A stretch of DNA of 64,000 nucleotides, from assembly GCF_040802235.1 (NCBI RefSeq), contig NC_133174.1, forward strand, positions 137,507,213 to 137,571,212. Direction: 5' to 3'. Position 1 is the first letter of the stretch, and each line of letters opens with the position of its first letter. The notes below the pieces were generated by a model. That model saw only the letters and a list, made by a program, of their open reading frames with translations, had not been told where the DNA came from and ran no database searches. The position numbers and the translations under genes were made by a program. This document shows positions 42,938 through 54,589 of the stretch, piece after piece. Source of the DNA: Manis javanica (taxonomy: Eukaryota; Chordata; Mammalia; Pholidota; Manidae).

Positions 42938-45204
42938 CACATCTGTCTTCCATGCCCAGAGTGGTGTTGGAGCAAGGTGCTTAGGAGGCACTTGGAAGAA
43001 AGTGTCCAAGTGCCTATTCCTTCTCAGGTTGGGGACTGAAGCTGGGGGTCACACACAGGGTTGGGGAAGGAGTTCGACCACCTGGCTAAGGATTCCTTCC
43101 TTAGCCTGGTTGGGGCCTGGTTGGGGAAGGAGCAAAGACAAGCACAGGCAATACTGGCCCGGGGCTTCTGCTTCCTTCCGGCCAGGGCACGGAGGCTGCC
43201 ATTTTCCAAGCTGAAGGGCAATGGACTGTTCCAAAGAAGCAGGAATCCCTTGGAGGGAGTAAAGAAGGGAGGCCTCTGGGGAACAAGGGACAGAGAGGGT
43301 CCTGGGAGGGGGACACAGGATCAAGTCAGGGCCATGATAAGTATGCTAAGAGCATCCACTTATCCTCTCCTGTCTATAGCTAGGACTCTGGAGTGGGTGG
43401 CTACCCATCTTGGAGCCCTGGGCACTAGCTGAGCTGCCTGCACCTGAGCCCATGGCCTCAGGTGAATGAATGGAGAGCCACAAGCAGGGTGCCTTGGATC
43501 TGCTTCATCTCACAGTCCCAGGAAGCTACAACTGAAAATCAACAATCACTACTAAATCACCCAGTACTGTTACACTGGCAAAGTGGCCATCTCATTAGTG
43601 GGAACAAACCCTGAGTGGAGAACAAGGGAAGCTGGCATGGAGCTTGGCAGTGGGCAGCTGGTTCTGGCCTCTGTCAGGCATAGAACACCTTCTGCTTGCT
43701 GCTTGTCCCACTGTAGAGAAACGTGGTCCCTCGTTGCCACAGCTTCTTAGGGCTACAGAAGTTTCTCAAGGCTTCTGCTCTGATTCCCCCAGGCTCACTG
43801 GGCCCAGGAAGTGGCATGGCACGTGTGCCTGTGAGGTGGCATGCTGCCAAGGTTGCTCTTCAGGAACAAGCCAGTGTGCAGCTGCAGCTCCGCAGGCAGA
43901 CCACGATCCAGGATGAAGCCTTCTGTGGGACAGGGCTGCGGCAGGGGCAGGACGAGGAGAAGCTGAGTCCTGCATGGCCACCGGCGGAAGCTTCTAGACA
44001 CTCACTTGCCAGGGTCAGTGGGGCACCATTTTAGCTTGCTGAGAACTCCACAGCTCTAAAGGGCGTCACCATGGCCTTCCTAGTCAGCCAGGCATCTGCC
44101 ACCAGGTCCAGGGGGTTTGATCACTAAAGCTGTCTTGCTGCTGATGCAATGTGACGCCAGCCCGTGTGATCTGGCCCTAGCATCACACTGCAGGCACACA
44201 GCAATGGGATGGAAATTTGGCTACTGCCAAAGGCACCCATTTTGCCTTCTTCTCTGAATCTCCCTTCTCTGAACAGTAGGGACATTTTAGTCCCATGTAA
44301 AGCACACACTCTCTTCCTCCTGGCAAGTGCCCAGTACCGTAATTCCCCATATAGTGCCACCTCAGAAGTTCCCTGGGCAGCCTCTCAGGGCCGTGTGGGT
44401 GCTGTGGTACTAGGGGAGTGGTGAGGTGCCCAAAGAGAATGCATCTGCACGGCAAAGCCCCTTCTGGGCCTCACTTGCCTCGCTGTGCTCAGGAGAAAGG
44501 ACTGGCGAGACGGAAGTCCCAGTTGACAGGGCAGAGCAGCAAGCCCCTTCCTTGTCCCTTGGTTTCATTACTCAGATGGTACCAGGTGGCATGTAAACCC
44601 ACTCGTCAAGGCAGCAGAGCTTCCCTGCTGGCAGACGTGTCATGTGGCCGGGAGGTGGGGTGGTGGTGGTAGAGCCACAGCTCCTACACAACTGGCAGCT
44701 AGCCGCCTGCAGCCCAGGACTGGTGTCTCGGCCACCAGGATGGGGAGGGGGTGGGGGTCCTTCCTGGAAAATGCTGCAGATGGGAGAGCCAAGCCTGTGG
44801 AAGGGCCAGAACTTAAACTTTAGCTGGAAACTACAGAGAGGGAAAGGAGCTTGCCCAGGTCCCAAGCTGGGCCAGTTACAGGACTGAGCTGAAAACCCAG
44901 TGCCCTGCCTCCCAGGCCAGGCCTCTTGTCATCTGACGGAGCTGCCGCCACCAGCCAGGCAGCGTCCCTGACTCTGTAAGAGCCTGCCCGCTCCCGACAT
45001 GCACACAGTTCTCGTCCACCTTACCTGTTGGTGCGCGGATCTTGTTCCATGTACAGGACAGATGTAACGGCACTTGAGAGATGAAGGGCCCTTGCACCTC
45101 ACCCAGTGCAGCCCTGTCCCTGGGCAGGCAGATGGGCATGCTTTGCCCTCAGCAAGCATGCCGCAACAGCAGCAGGAAGGAACTGGCTCTCCCTGAATGG
45201 CAAC
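42938..45204. other. Unique sequence, no gene seen
   Basis: No gene recognised. It contains a 9-bp-stem hairpin at 43,084-43,106, a G-rich tract at 44,738-44,760 and a reverse MIR-like piece at about 44,830-44,900 ('ggaaaggagcttgcccaggt'). Overlapping frames of about 90-123 codons lack domains. Confidence 0.5.
44738..44760 (+). other. G-rich tract, possible G-quadruplex
   Basis: GG-A-T then runs of 4, 5 and 5 G separated by single bases. It has three long runs plus a GG, so it is weaker than the motifs at 33,647 and 57,414. Confidence 0.45.
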
Positions 45205-45380
45205 TATCTGACAGATATTAATAATAACTCACTGAGTCCTCATGGCAACCCTGTGAAGGCGGTACCCCAATAAACCCCATTTGACAGATGAGGAAACAGG
45301 GGCACAAAGACGGTAGGCAAGCTGCCCAAAGTCACACAGCTGGTGAGTGGCAGAGCCTAGACTGAGATCAGGCTGGCTCG
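45205..45380 (-). repeat. MIR SINE fossil
   Basis: 'catttgacagatgaggaaac', 'gcccaaagtcacacagctgg' and 'tgagtggcagagcctagact' form a well-preserved reverse MIR. Confidence 0.8.
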
Positions 45381-46182
45381 TGCTTGCTTGCTGTCATCTC
45401 TCGCAGTGCCCGAGGGAGGATCAGATGCGTTAGCATGTGTCGGATGTCAGCACCTGCCACTAAGGCCCTTCCACTTCTCTGTTGTCCCTAACAATGAGTA
45501 CGAGATTGCTCGAACCTGTCCCCATAGAGTGTGCAGCCCAAGTCCAACACTGCACACACAGGTGTTCAGAAGTCTCCTTTGTGCAGTCAGTCACTCAGAC
45601 ACACAGGCGTTTATATATTGCATACCATCCCTGCTTCCCCTACATGCTGGAAAGATGTGATAAACCAGAGCTGGGGCTGGAACTCAAGCAGTGCCCAATC
45701 TAGGGGGAGACAGGTGGATCTGCAGCTGTAGGCCAGGGTGTCCAAGACCACACTAGCCAGCTAGACTCAGCTCAGACACCAGAGGCACTTTTTGTAAAAG
45801 GGCAGCTCCTCCCACTGGCCTCAGAGATGATGGGGTCAACAAAGGCCACACACGAGAACTAAGGCTTCAGTCAAGGCCTGGTGGCTGCAGAGGACACCAG
45901 CCAGTGAGCAAGGAGAGGAAGAAACGCCATGTGCACAGCACGGAGGTGTGAAAGAACAATGTGTCTCGGAACAACCAGTTTGCTGTGTCCACCATGTGTG
46001 CTGTCTTTGTGTAGGCTGGGAGCACACCCGGAGGATAGGTCACTGAGCCAGAGGATTATTATCAGGCCTTAAAATCGAATGCAATCTGCCCTGCTACATT
46101 TCAGAATTCCCTGGGACCTGTGGTCCCTCTTTACCTTCTGATTTCTCCCTTTTGGAATGGGAATGTCTGTCCCATGCCTGTC
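45381..46182. other. Unique sequence, no gene seen
   Basis: No repeat, RNA or domain is recognised; frames of 63-90 codons are treated as chance. Confidence 0.45.
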
Positions 46183-46712
46183 CCAATTTATCAGTCTGGG
46201 TTCTCCAGAAAAACAGAACCAATAGGGTGTAGATACAGAGTGACAGATAGAAGAGGAGATTAATTACAGGAATTGGCTCATGTGGTTATGGAAGCAGCTA
46301 AGTCCCACTATTTGCTGTCTGCAAGCCAGAGACCCGTGAAAGCCGGTTGTATGATTAGGTCCAAGCACAACGGCCTGAGAACTAGGGACCTAGAGTTGTA
46401 AGTCTTAGAGTCGGATGGTCTGAGAACCAGGAACTCCAAAGCCCAAGAGCAGGAAAAGATGGACATCCCAGCTCAAGAGGAGGGAGGGAATTCGCCCTTC
46501 CTCCACCTGTCTGCTCCACTGGGCCCCTCAGCTGATGAGATGATGGCACCCACATTGGGGAGACAGAGCTCTGTTCAGTCTGCTGACTCACATGCTCAGC
46601 TCTTTCACAAACACCCTTACACACTCACCCAGGTAGAAAGTTTCACCAGCTTCTGGGCATCCTATAGCCCAGTCAAGTTGACACAGAAAAATGGCCCATT
46701 GTAACCATCATG
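46183..46712 (-). repeat. MLT2-like LTR (ERVL)
   Basis: A near full-length ERVL LTR in reverse orientation. It opens with 'tctgggttctccagaaaaac' (46,195), includes 'ggaattggctcatgtggtta' (46,270), and ends with 'gcccagtcaagttgacacag' then 'gtaaccatcatgac'. Length (about 530 bp) is typical of the family. Confidence 0.8.
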
Positions 46713-46799
46713 ACATCTCGGAAGCAGAGAACTTGTTGCTTGGTTTCATAGGTTCACAAATGGAGAACAATTTTGGCCCAGGATGCGTTATACCCCGAG

Positions 46800-47363
46800 T
46801 CACAGCCATAAGTGACTGGGATGACATTTCGATGAGCTTTTGGACTGAGAGTTGACACTGGAATAGATTATTACAGCTCTTGGGAATGATGGGATGGGAT
46901 GTTGCATGTATCTTGCATGTGAGAAAGTCAAGTAAACTTTTGGGAGCCAGAGGGTAGACTATGATGGACTAAATTGTGTCCCATGAAAATTTGCATTTGC
47001 AGTTTGAACTGCCAGCACCTCAGAATGTGACCTGATTTGGAACTATAGTCATTGTAGATGTAATTAATTAAGGTGAGGTGATACTGGTATAGGATGGGAC
47101 ACTACATGCAATAGGACTGGGGTCCTTATAAAAAGGGGAAAATGTGGACACAAGAAACCTGCATTGAAGCAAGGCAATGTGAAGATGGCCATCTACAAGC
47201 CAAGGGGTGGCCTGAAGTGCATCCTTCCCTCCCAGCCTGAGAAGTAGTTGACCCTGCCCACACCTTCATCTCAGACTTCCAGCCCCCAGATGGGGAGACA
47301 AATGTCTGTTGTTTCATTCCCCCCAGTCTGTGGCATTTTGTATGGCAGCCTAGGCAGACTAAT
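46800..47363 (+). mobile_element. MaLR internal end plus MLT1-like LTR
   Basis: The LTR (46,957-47,363) begins 'actatgatggactaaattgt', contains 'ccagcacctcagaatgtgac' and 'tcagacttccagcccccaga', and ends 'gcagactaatt'. Immediately upstream, 46,820-46,956 ('gatgagcttttggactgaga', 'gttgacactggaatagatta') resembles the 3' end of a MaLR internal region, so this is a 3' LTR with attached internal sequence rather than a solo LTR. It is noncoding. Confidence 0.6.
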
Positions 47364-47379
47364 TCATTTTGGCATTTTG

Positions 47380-47560
47380 GAGCAGGGGCTTTTCCCTGAG
47401 GGTAGTAGGGAGCCTTGGAAATATTTTAAGCAGGGGAGGAATGAGGTAAGATCTGTATTCTAGATAAGCAGCTTGTAAGAGGATACATGGGCAGGGGCAA
47501 GACTGGAGGGAGGGAGACTGGTAGGACATGTTGCTGTCCTCAAGATGAAGGTAGATGGCT
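47380..47560 (+). repeat. Old LINE (L2-like) fossil
   Basis: 'gggagccttggaaatatttt' then 'aagcaggggaggaatgaggt' and 'ggagggagggagactggtag' follow the same order as the longer fossil at 51,485-52,320. It is partial and ancient. Confidence 0.45.
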
Positions 47561-47634
47561 GGCTAATATAGTAATGACAGGTGCAGTCATACTAGTCAGT
47601 AGTACTTGCAGTATGCTTATCGTCACAACAACTC

Positions 47635-47818
47635 ACACTAGCTAACAGCTTACACTGTGCTAGGTGCTTTACATGGATTATTATATTTAACACTTGCAGC
47701 AACCAGATGAGGTGGGCACAGTTGTCATCTCCATTTTGCAGGCTAGGAGGCTTGCTGTGGGCCACACAGTAAGCAGTGGGGCTAGGATTTGAATCAGGCA
47801 GTCTGGCTGTAGCACCTG
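47635..47818 (-). repeat. MIR SINE fossil
   Basis: 'actgtgctaggtgctttaca', 'ctccattttgcaggctagga', 'gggccacacagtaagcagtg' and 'gatttgaatcaggcagtctg' give a nearly complete reverse MIR. Confidence 0.8.
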
Positions 47819-48129
47819 TCTGCAATGGAATGTAGGTAAATGTTTAACAATCAGCCCTGATTTGCAGCATTTACCTATTTCTGTGGTGTAGATATTCCCA
47901 CCATGGCCAATTCTAAGCCACCAATGACTCATCAACTGGTTCACAAAATTTCTGAGAATGTAGCAGTCCTTTCTTTCGAGCTGGCTGGCGAAAGCCAGCT
48001 GACTAGCAAAGTACCAAGCGCAGAGCTGGTAACATGTGAACTGCATGTGGCTTCCCTACTCCTTGGTGTGCTTTGTCTTACAGGGATTCTGTCGAGGCTG
48101 GTGAGTCCCAGACTTCCTAGAACATTCCA
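47819..48129. other. Unique sequence, no gene seen
   Basis: No recognisable element. The 119-codon minus frame crossing this region overlaps the MIR and is a chance frame. Confidence 0.45.
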
Positions 48130-48290
48130 AACTTGCTTCCACCAGTGAGTAACTGGGTGATGTCAGGCAAGTTGCTGAAGCTCTCTGAGCCTCAGTTTGC
48201 TCAGCTCTGAAACTAGTTTTGATGAGGCTTCACTGAGCACATGGTGTGAAGCACAGGGCCTGGCACATAGTAGGTGTGCTCCCCACCCCC
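48130..48290 (+). repeat. MIR SINE fossil
   Basis: 'tgatgtcaggcaagttgctg', 'agcctcagtttgctcagctc' and 'gggcctggcacatagtaggt' form a clear plus-orientation MIR. Confidence 0.8.
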
Positions 48291-48489
48291 CTGTAGCTGC
48301 TTTTATTGTTAATATGTTTGCCAAAGCCAGAGCAGCAGGAGTACATTATGTGGGTTTTCTCCAGATGTCTGCCTGGATGGGGTGCCTGCCCGATGCCGGC
48401 TCTGGCTGGTGCCCTGATGTGAGGTCATATTCACATTCTGAATGGTTGTGGTGATGGCATGGCAGTAGAGGGTTGCCAGGACAGCCACA

Positions 48490-49120
48490 GGCTCAGGTTT
48501 TGTTTTATGTGCGTGTTTTTTTATCACAAGATTGCAAATGGTCTGAAGGGTCCTAGAACAGTAGATGAAATCTCTTCCCTTGTGGGGCCTGAGTCGTGCC
48601 TGTGCTGTTGGAAAAAAATGTCATTGCATAAAGAGTAATAATTAGCAAGCCACCTGCATACCTTTTGCTATATAAAAGCTTTGACACTGTCTTTCGCTTA
48701 TACGTATGATGTATGGTGCAAGAGGAAAATGGGCAGCCACTGGATTTACATTCATTCCCTAAATTATTTGCCCATCTTTGCTTAAATAACTACTTCCCAT
48801 CCTTACCTATGCTTTGATGGTATTATCTATGGCGTCCTGGAAGTGGCATTTGTGGTAAGCAAGAAGCTGTAGGGGAAAAAATTGACTTGTAGCCACAGTG
48901 TTCTGGTTTCATGGTGAAATCAATGCAAGCCATTCTACAGCCCCTTAATTAACTGCTGGCTTGCTAATGAGGGTTTTTTCCTTAAAAGTTCCTAGTTTTA
49001 AATCAGTGAAGTCGCCAGGAAATTACAATCAATATTTTAACAATTTTCCATTTGTTTCCATTGTGATTCTGAAAACTGCTGACCACCACCACAGTCTCTG
49101 AGAAAATGTAAAATTGTTTA
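48490..49120. promoter_or_regulatory. Candidate conserved noncoding element(s)
   Basis: About 630 bp of AT-rich, repeat-free sequence. Notable motifs are 'aagagtaataattagcaagc' (48,631), a TATA-like 'gctatataaaagctttg' (48,668), 'ccccttaattaactgctggc' (48,941), 'tgctaatgaggg' (48,963) and 'attacaatcaatattt' (49,021). Homeodomain-type TAAT cores are dense. The resemblance to developmental enhancers is an inference from composition. Confidence 0.4.
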
Positions 49121-50204
49121 AGGACACGGGGAAGACAAATAGTGCATCTTGTTTCCCAGGGCTCTCTTCCACCTGACCAGGGCAAAATGCTACATGTCCT
49201 CTGCAAGTGCCCCAACCTGGCCCCTCACCTGGCAGAGGCTCACCTTTTTCCAGACATACCAAAACATTCACAGTTTGCCCAATATCATGTGGCCCTATGT
49301 GTGGGGCCTGAGCTTTCATCCTGATATGTTTCATCTCAGATTCAACACCTGCTTCCTGCTTTGGGGTGCTTGGGATAATGATGATAACCATAGCCTCCTC
49401 TCTGAGACTAATGACCTGCAGGCCAGGCGCCCTGCCATGGGGGGTCCCATGCTCAGGGGCTGACACCCTGACTACACCCAGTAAGGCAGGTACTACTGTG
49501 ACCCCCATTCTACAAAGGAGACATCCATGGCTCTGGAGGTTATCCAGCTGGGACACAGACCCTGGATCTACCCTCCGGCCTCCAACCTCCCAGACTGAGT
49601 TGTATTTCCTCTGCACAGAGCAGTCGCCGCCCTGGGCCTCTCCAAAGGCTTCTGTCTTTCCAGGGTCCTGTTGGTTATGGCCTCCAGTCTGCTGTGGCCA
49701 TGGAGGTCAGGATTGTATGCTGAGGAGGAGCCAATAAACCCTGAGCGAATGCTGTGGGGTGTGGCCTCTGTGCGGGTGGGGCATGGCTGTAGGAGGCCAG
49801 GAGCAGAGGCAGGGGGAGCAAGCAGAGGGTGTGACCTCCAGGTGGGCACAGCCAACAGCCATTGCACATGTGCAGTGGCAGGAAGGGGGGAGATGCCAGA
49901 CTCTGTGCTCAGCCCTGCCAAATTCATCACCTATTCCCTCCCCCTGGATCCAGATTCTGCCCTCCAGGGCACCCTGAGTCCCTCCACCACAGCCATGGGT
50001 CAGCCATGAGTTCATCATCAGGGAGGGCTCGGGAGAACCCCCAAAGTCTCTGGTGAAGCAGCAGAACAGGAAGAACCAAGGGCAAAGGCCTACAGAGTCA
50101 GAGAAACACAGGCAAGGCCCTGGATGGCTGGAGGGAGCACGCTGTGCTGTGCTATGATGGGACTCATGCCAGGCTTCCCCAAGGGGGAGCAGGAGGAGGA
50201 GGCA
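49121..50204. other. Unique sequence with a weak MIR fossil
   Basis: A reverse MIR-like piece lies at about 49,475-49,570. The 195-codon minus frame (49,029-49,616) and 123-codon plus frame have no recognisable domain. Confidence 0.45.
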
Positions 50205-50425
50205 GCTTGTGAGGTGAACCCTGAAGGTCAGGTGGGATTTTGACAGGAAGGCTGACATTTTCGGTAGGGGAAATACATGGGCAAGGTTGTAGAGGCAGAG
50301 AGAACCAGGACTTGTTTGGTATCCAATCAATAGTCCAGCCAGGCAGGAGGCCCTAGGGTATGTGGGAAAGCACCCAGAAATAAATCTGGAAATGGTGGCT
50401 GGGACCCACCTACGGAGGGCCCTAC
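50205..50425 (+). repeat. L2-like LINE fossil
   Basis: 'ggtgaaccctgaaggtcagg', 'ttttgacaggaaggctgaca' and 'ggcaaggttgtagaggcaga' follow the L2 3' order. It underlies most of the N-terminal half of the 263-codon minus frame at 49,707-50,498, arguing against that frame being a gene. Confidence 0.5.
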
Positions 50426-50944
50426 CCGCCAGGCTGAGGAGCTGGGATTGAGGGCCATCAGCAGCAGGGACCCACAGCAGTAACAATGAACAGAGCAACT
50501 AGATGTGCATCTCTTATCTGCAGCCAGCATGCCTGTTCTCCGTGGGCCCCCACCTGGGCAGGTCGCCCACAGAATTCCAGAGGCTGCCCAGGTAAGCCCC
50601 CAGCATGTCGTGTCAATGCAGAAAAACTTAGTATATGCTCACAGGAGCATGACTATAAATGACAGATGGCTACTGATTATTTTCATAGCCCTTGAGCTCC
50701 AGGTGTGGGTCAGACCAAAAGGGGGTCCACCTGGGTCTTGGCATGGTGCCCTGGGACCCCCACAGCCCAAGCCCAACCGTTTCCTTGGCAGCCTTTCAGC
50801 AATGGGGCCAGGAGGTTCTCCCAGGAGGACAGCCCTTGAGACCCCTGTGGGATTCCTTTCCTCGTCTGGACCCACTAGCCAGGACTGCACATGCTCAGTG
50901 TGAGTGGCCACATGGCAGGTGGGAGCAGCCCAAGCCTTGAGACC

Positions 50945-51110
50945 CAGTTGCTTATTGCTCTGTCACTCTCAAGCTGTGTAACCATGGACATGTCCCTTCA
51001 TCTCTGAACCTCTCATTTCCTCATCAAGAACTTGGAGATCACAGTGGCTTATACCTCATCAGGTACATGGACTCACGCAGGTATAGCCCACACTAAACCT
51101 CAGTAAATGG
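50945..51110 (+). repeat. MIR SINE fossil
   Basis: 'caagctgtgtaaccatggac', 'atctctgaacctctcatttc' and 'ctcatcaagaacttggagat' are a plus-orientation MIR. Confidence 0.65.
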
Positions 51111-51484
51111 AAGAGGCCGTTAGCCCCACATGCAGTCTGCATTTTAGGTGACAAAAGGGTCTCATAGTCAGTCTACTCAGTGAGGAGAAAGCCCTCAGCC
51201 AGCCTCTGTCTTTGGCCTCCTCTCCCATTTCTCCACCAACCTTGGGGTTCCCAAGGTAACAACCACCAGGGGTCCTCTGTTCCCAACACAATTGGACCGC
51301 ATTGTCTCTTGGTGACAAGACCCAATGCTGTGTTCATGGCACTAACAAAAAAGCTCTTTGCCTGACCTCTGTCTTTAACCTTTGATCAGGTCATGAATCT
51401 CCTTAAAACGTGGTAACAGCCAGGGGCCCTTCCCCAATGTGTGTGTGCCCTCCTGTGGCCCCCAGGGTTTCCTGAAAAGTTCTG
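51111..51484. other. Unique sequence, no gene seen
   Basis: Nothing recognised. Confidence 0.45.
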
Positions 51485-52320
51485 GCAAAGTAGAATCCTA
51501 CTAACCTTCATTGAGCTGATGCCCCCTGCCAGGCACCCAGCCAGGAGCTGGGGATACAGCAGTGAGCAAGCAGGCTACGGCAGCCCTCCTGGGTTGGACC
51601 CTATAGAGGAGGTCAGCTAGTGGTAAGTATTAGAGAGAAAACAAAGGGGGGAAGGGGAGTGGAAGTGCCAGAGATGGGTGTGGTGCTTTGAAATGTTACA
51701 TGGGGTGGCCAGGTGACATCTGTGTCAAGATTAAAGGAAATGAGGGAGCCAGCCCCATGGATATCTGGGAAAGTGCATTCCAGCAGAGAGAGCACAAAGG
51801 CCCCAAGGAGGGATATGCCTGGAGTGTTGAGGGAGAGTCCGGAGGCCATGAGCAAGGGCTGGAGGGAGGATGATGTCATCCGGGTGGGGGGCATGTCCTG
51901 CAGGGCCTGCAAGGCCACCAGAAGCACTTCAGCTTTATTCCGAGTGAAATGGGGAGCCGCTGCAAGCGTGCAGAGATCACAAAGACCAGGAACGGGGAAG
52001 GGGATGGTTGGGAGAGGTAGAAAGCAGAGCAATGTGTTAGGTGGCACTGGAGTGATCCAGGCGGAGATGCTGGTGGCTGGGCCTGAGGGTAGAGTGGAGG
52101 AGGTGAGGAGGCTGGGATTATGGATGTATTTTGAAGGTGGAGACAACAGATTTGCCTGCTTTTCTGGATGGAGGCAGTGAGCAGGAGAAAAATCAAGGAA
52201 GACTCCAGGGAATTGAGCTTGGCAGCTTAAAGGATGGAGTCACCATCAACTGAGATGGCAGACTATGGGAGAAGTGAGTGGCCAGGAGCTCAGCTCAGGC
52301 CACGTGGTTTGAGATGTCTC
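51485..52320 (+). repeat. Long old LINE fossil (L2-like or L1M-like)
   Basis: An 830-bp ancient repeat in plus orientation. Landmarks: 'ttcattgagctgatgccccc', 'gggatacagcagtgagcaag' (51,551), 'atatctgggaaagtgcattc' (51,761), 'caggcggagatgctggtggc' (52,058), 'attttgaaggtggagacaac' (52,128), 'catcaactgagatggcagac' (52,244) and 'ggtttgagatgtctcttg'. Frames across it (51,613-52,146 minus, 177 codons; 51,713-52,180 plus, 155 codons) are consequently not genes. Confidence 0.55.
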
Positions 52321-52859
52321 TTGTGCCAAGCACAAGGCACAGGTGCAGCTGTGATCTCACAGGCTTCTAGGACACTTGGGCAGTGGGCATCCTCCACCCC
52401 ACTGTGAAAGCAGACGGGAAGTGACATGAGTGAGGGTGGAGTGGAGGTATCTCTGCAACTCCTTGACTAGTTGCACTTTGGGGATGGGGTGTCAAATTTT
52501 AAGAGTGCTGTGCAATGCTTTGTGCTGAGCAGTTAGCCCAGGTTGTGCTTCATTCCATCAGATTTCCTTCAAGACACTCTGGAGCTCTCTCCCGCTAGGA
52601 GGACAGGCGGCCCTAGGATGACTCCTCCTCCCTGCAGGACCGACGGCCAGGGGCCAGGAATCCACTGCAGCCGTGTCTATGTGTGGTGGAGTGAAGGTGC
52701 CGGCCATTGTCAGTTCAATCATCAGTCAGCAACTGCCTCTCCTGGCCGCTGGCCCTCCCCAGAGCAGCCAGGGCTGGGCCCCACCAAGGTGAATTTCTCC
52801 CCAGCAGCCCCCACCGCGCCCCACTAAACCGTGCCTGCCCGGTAAGGGAACTCAGCAGC
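52321..52859. other. Sequence approaching the CpG island
   Basis: Unique, with GC content rising rightward. No element is recognised; the 94-codon frame at 52,543-52,827 has no domain. Confidence 0.45.
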
Positions 52860-53019
52860 AGGAGGCTGACAAACTGTGCCCCCGCCGTTGGGCCCGGACA
52901 CTGCTCCTCAGGAAACTTTGGAAAAAGCTCGGAGGCAAGTGCCCTTCACCGTTGGCATCTACGCAGCCCACGAAGGGACTTCGCTTGGTTCTCTCCGAGG
53001 GGCCCCAGCGCTTTCCGTG

Positions 53020-53189
53020 GGCGTGAGGGAAGGAGGGGCCGAGTGGGCGGCGGGCCCACCCCTTTATTCCTGTACCGTGGCTCGGTCGAGTGCTACTCGG
53101 AGGTGCGGGCAGAAGCCTCAGCAGGCCCTGCTGCTGTCGGACCAGCCGCGTCGTCCGCGTTGGCTGAGCTCAGCTGCCACCGCCTACCT
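53020..53189 (+). other. Candidate noncoding first exon A (3' end only)
   Basis: The donor 'cctacct|gtaagt' places an exon end at 53,189. The 3' boundary is supported by a GTAAGT donor; the 5' end and any transcription are guesses. It lies at the upstream part of the CpG island. Confidence 0.35.
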
Positions 53190-53599
53190 GTAAGTCCACA
53201 TTAGGAAACGCACCCCGGATGGGGACCCTGGAGAAGGGGAGCAGGCCAGTCCCCAGGGATGGGAGGAGGGGAACCGCTGGCCTTCGCGCGGGGGTAGGGG
53301 CAGACGGCGCGCTCTGGCCCACGGGGCAGTTCACAAGGAACCCATATTCCTGCAGAAGCCGCAGGTGTTTGCCCGGGATAACCCCATGCGGAGACTGGGC
53401 CAGTCCAGCCCAGCTCGGCCAGGGGCTTCGCCTGCCCTGGGCTGTGGGCCAGGAGACCCCCTGCGTGTCTGGGTTCCCGGCTGAGCACTCGTGCGGGCAG
53501 CACAGACAGGGTCCGCGCGGAGGCGGGGTGGGGGCCGCCTGGGAGGAGGGATGGGAGGAGGGGGGGAGTCGGAGGAAGGCGGCGGGAGAGGAACGCTAG

Positions 53600-53757
53600 G
53601 CGAGGAGTGGGGTGGGTGCAGCTCAGTAGCCGCCACCTGCGAGTCCTGGTCCCCACTGCCGTCACAGCAGGTCGGCTGGGCTGTCCGGGTCGGAGCCAGC
53701 GAGCGGACAGGTGGGCAGCAGGACGGGCGCTACCCATCCAGCAGCCACCAACTGAAC
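53600..53757 (+). other. Candidate noncoding first exon B (3' end only)
   Basis: The donor 'actgaac|gtgagtg' places an exon end at 53,757. The start is arbitrary. It could be an alternative first exon of the same transcript unit. Confidence 0.35.
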
Positions 53758-53929
53758 GTGAGTGCCTTCCCGGGGAAGAGGGGAAGCCGGCCCTTAGCTC
53801 TAGGGGGGTCATTCTGCTGAGAATGGGGAAGGAGGGGGAATCGAACAAGCTACTTTCCGATCAGACACTCGTTCCTGTGACGCTCCGGGGTCCTCCAGGG
53901 ATCTGCCATATCCGCCGCCCCCGTGTCTC

Positions 53930-54304
53930 TCTACCACTTTATCACCGTCGTTTTCTCTCGGTCTCCGTCGGTGCCTCTCTCAGTTTCTGTCTCTCCCTCG
54001 CTGTCCGTGTCGCGCTCTCTTGCGCTCTGACGCTGGTGAGTGCTGCTCTCCCTGCTCGCTCTCCGACTGGCAGGAGCGCGCTCAGCTCGCCAGCTCGCTG
54101 GGCCCGGACGCGGGAAGTCTACCTGCCGCGTGCGGGTTTCCCAAGCGCCCGGGGCTCCGCCTGCGGCCCTCGGACGAGCTCCATCCACTGGTGCTTGGGG
54201 GCGTTCGGTCACCCCGCTGTCGCCTCTCCCCAACAGCGCACTGTCTAGGCGGACCACCTGCCGCCAAAGGCACCGATCTCCCTCTGCGTGCGGCTCCCCC
54301 CGAG
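53930..54304 (+). other. Candidate noncoding first exon C (3' end only)
   Basis: Two donors are visible: 'cgctg|gtgagt' after 54,035 and 'cccgag|gtaagt' after 54,304. The second is a near-consensus donor. A CT-rich initiator-like stretch (53,930-54,010) precedes it. The long frames here differ in all phases and show no domain. Confidence 0.45.
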
Positions 54305-54589
54305 GTAAGTGCACCCGTGCCCCTTTCCTCCATCCTGCCCTCCCCAGCTGCTCTGGCCCGAGGTGACTGGAGAAATGAGGCGACCACAGCGAAACCAGCC
54401 TGCGGCCCCTTACCCTTTCAAAGAGTGGCTCGAGGGCCCGGTAGGCCCTTCGGACGGCCAACGCGATCCCGCTGACCCCGGCCCCATCTGGGCCTGGTAC
54501 CTCGGCGTTGAGGGGGTCAGGGCCGGCGGGGTCGCGGGTGGGGCAGCGCGGCTTCCCCTTTAAGGCCGGAGCCGCTCGTCGCCGTAAGT

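Noticed and set aside
43084-43106. Hairpin with a 9-bp perfect stem and 5-nt loop
   Set aside because: Short stems of this kind are expected by chance in 64 kb, and nothing nearby suggests an RNA gene.
49707-50498. 263-codon minus-strand frame with a hydrophobic N-terminus
   Set aside because: Largely antisense to an L2-like fossil (50,205-50,425), no recognisable domain, Cys/Pro/Leu-rich low-information sequence, and overlapping frames on the other strand.
51613-52180. 155- and 177-codon frames on opposite strands
   Set aside because: Both lie entirely in an ancient LINE fossil.
53607-54248. 213-codon plus-strand frame in the CpG island
   Set aside because: Crosses several splice donors, has no domain, and reflects CpG-island composition.
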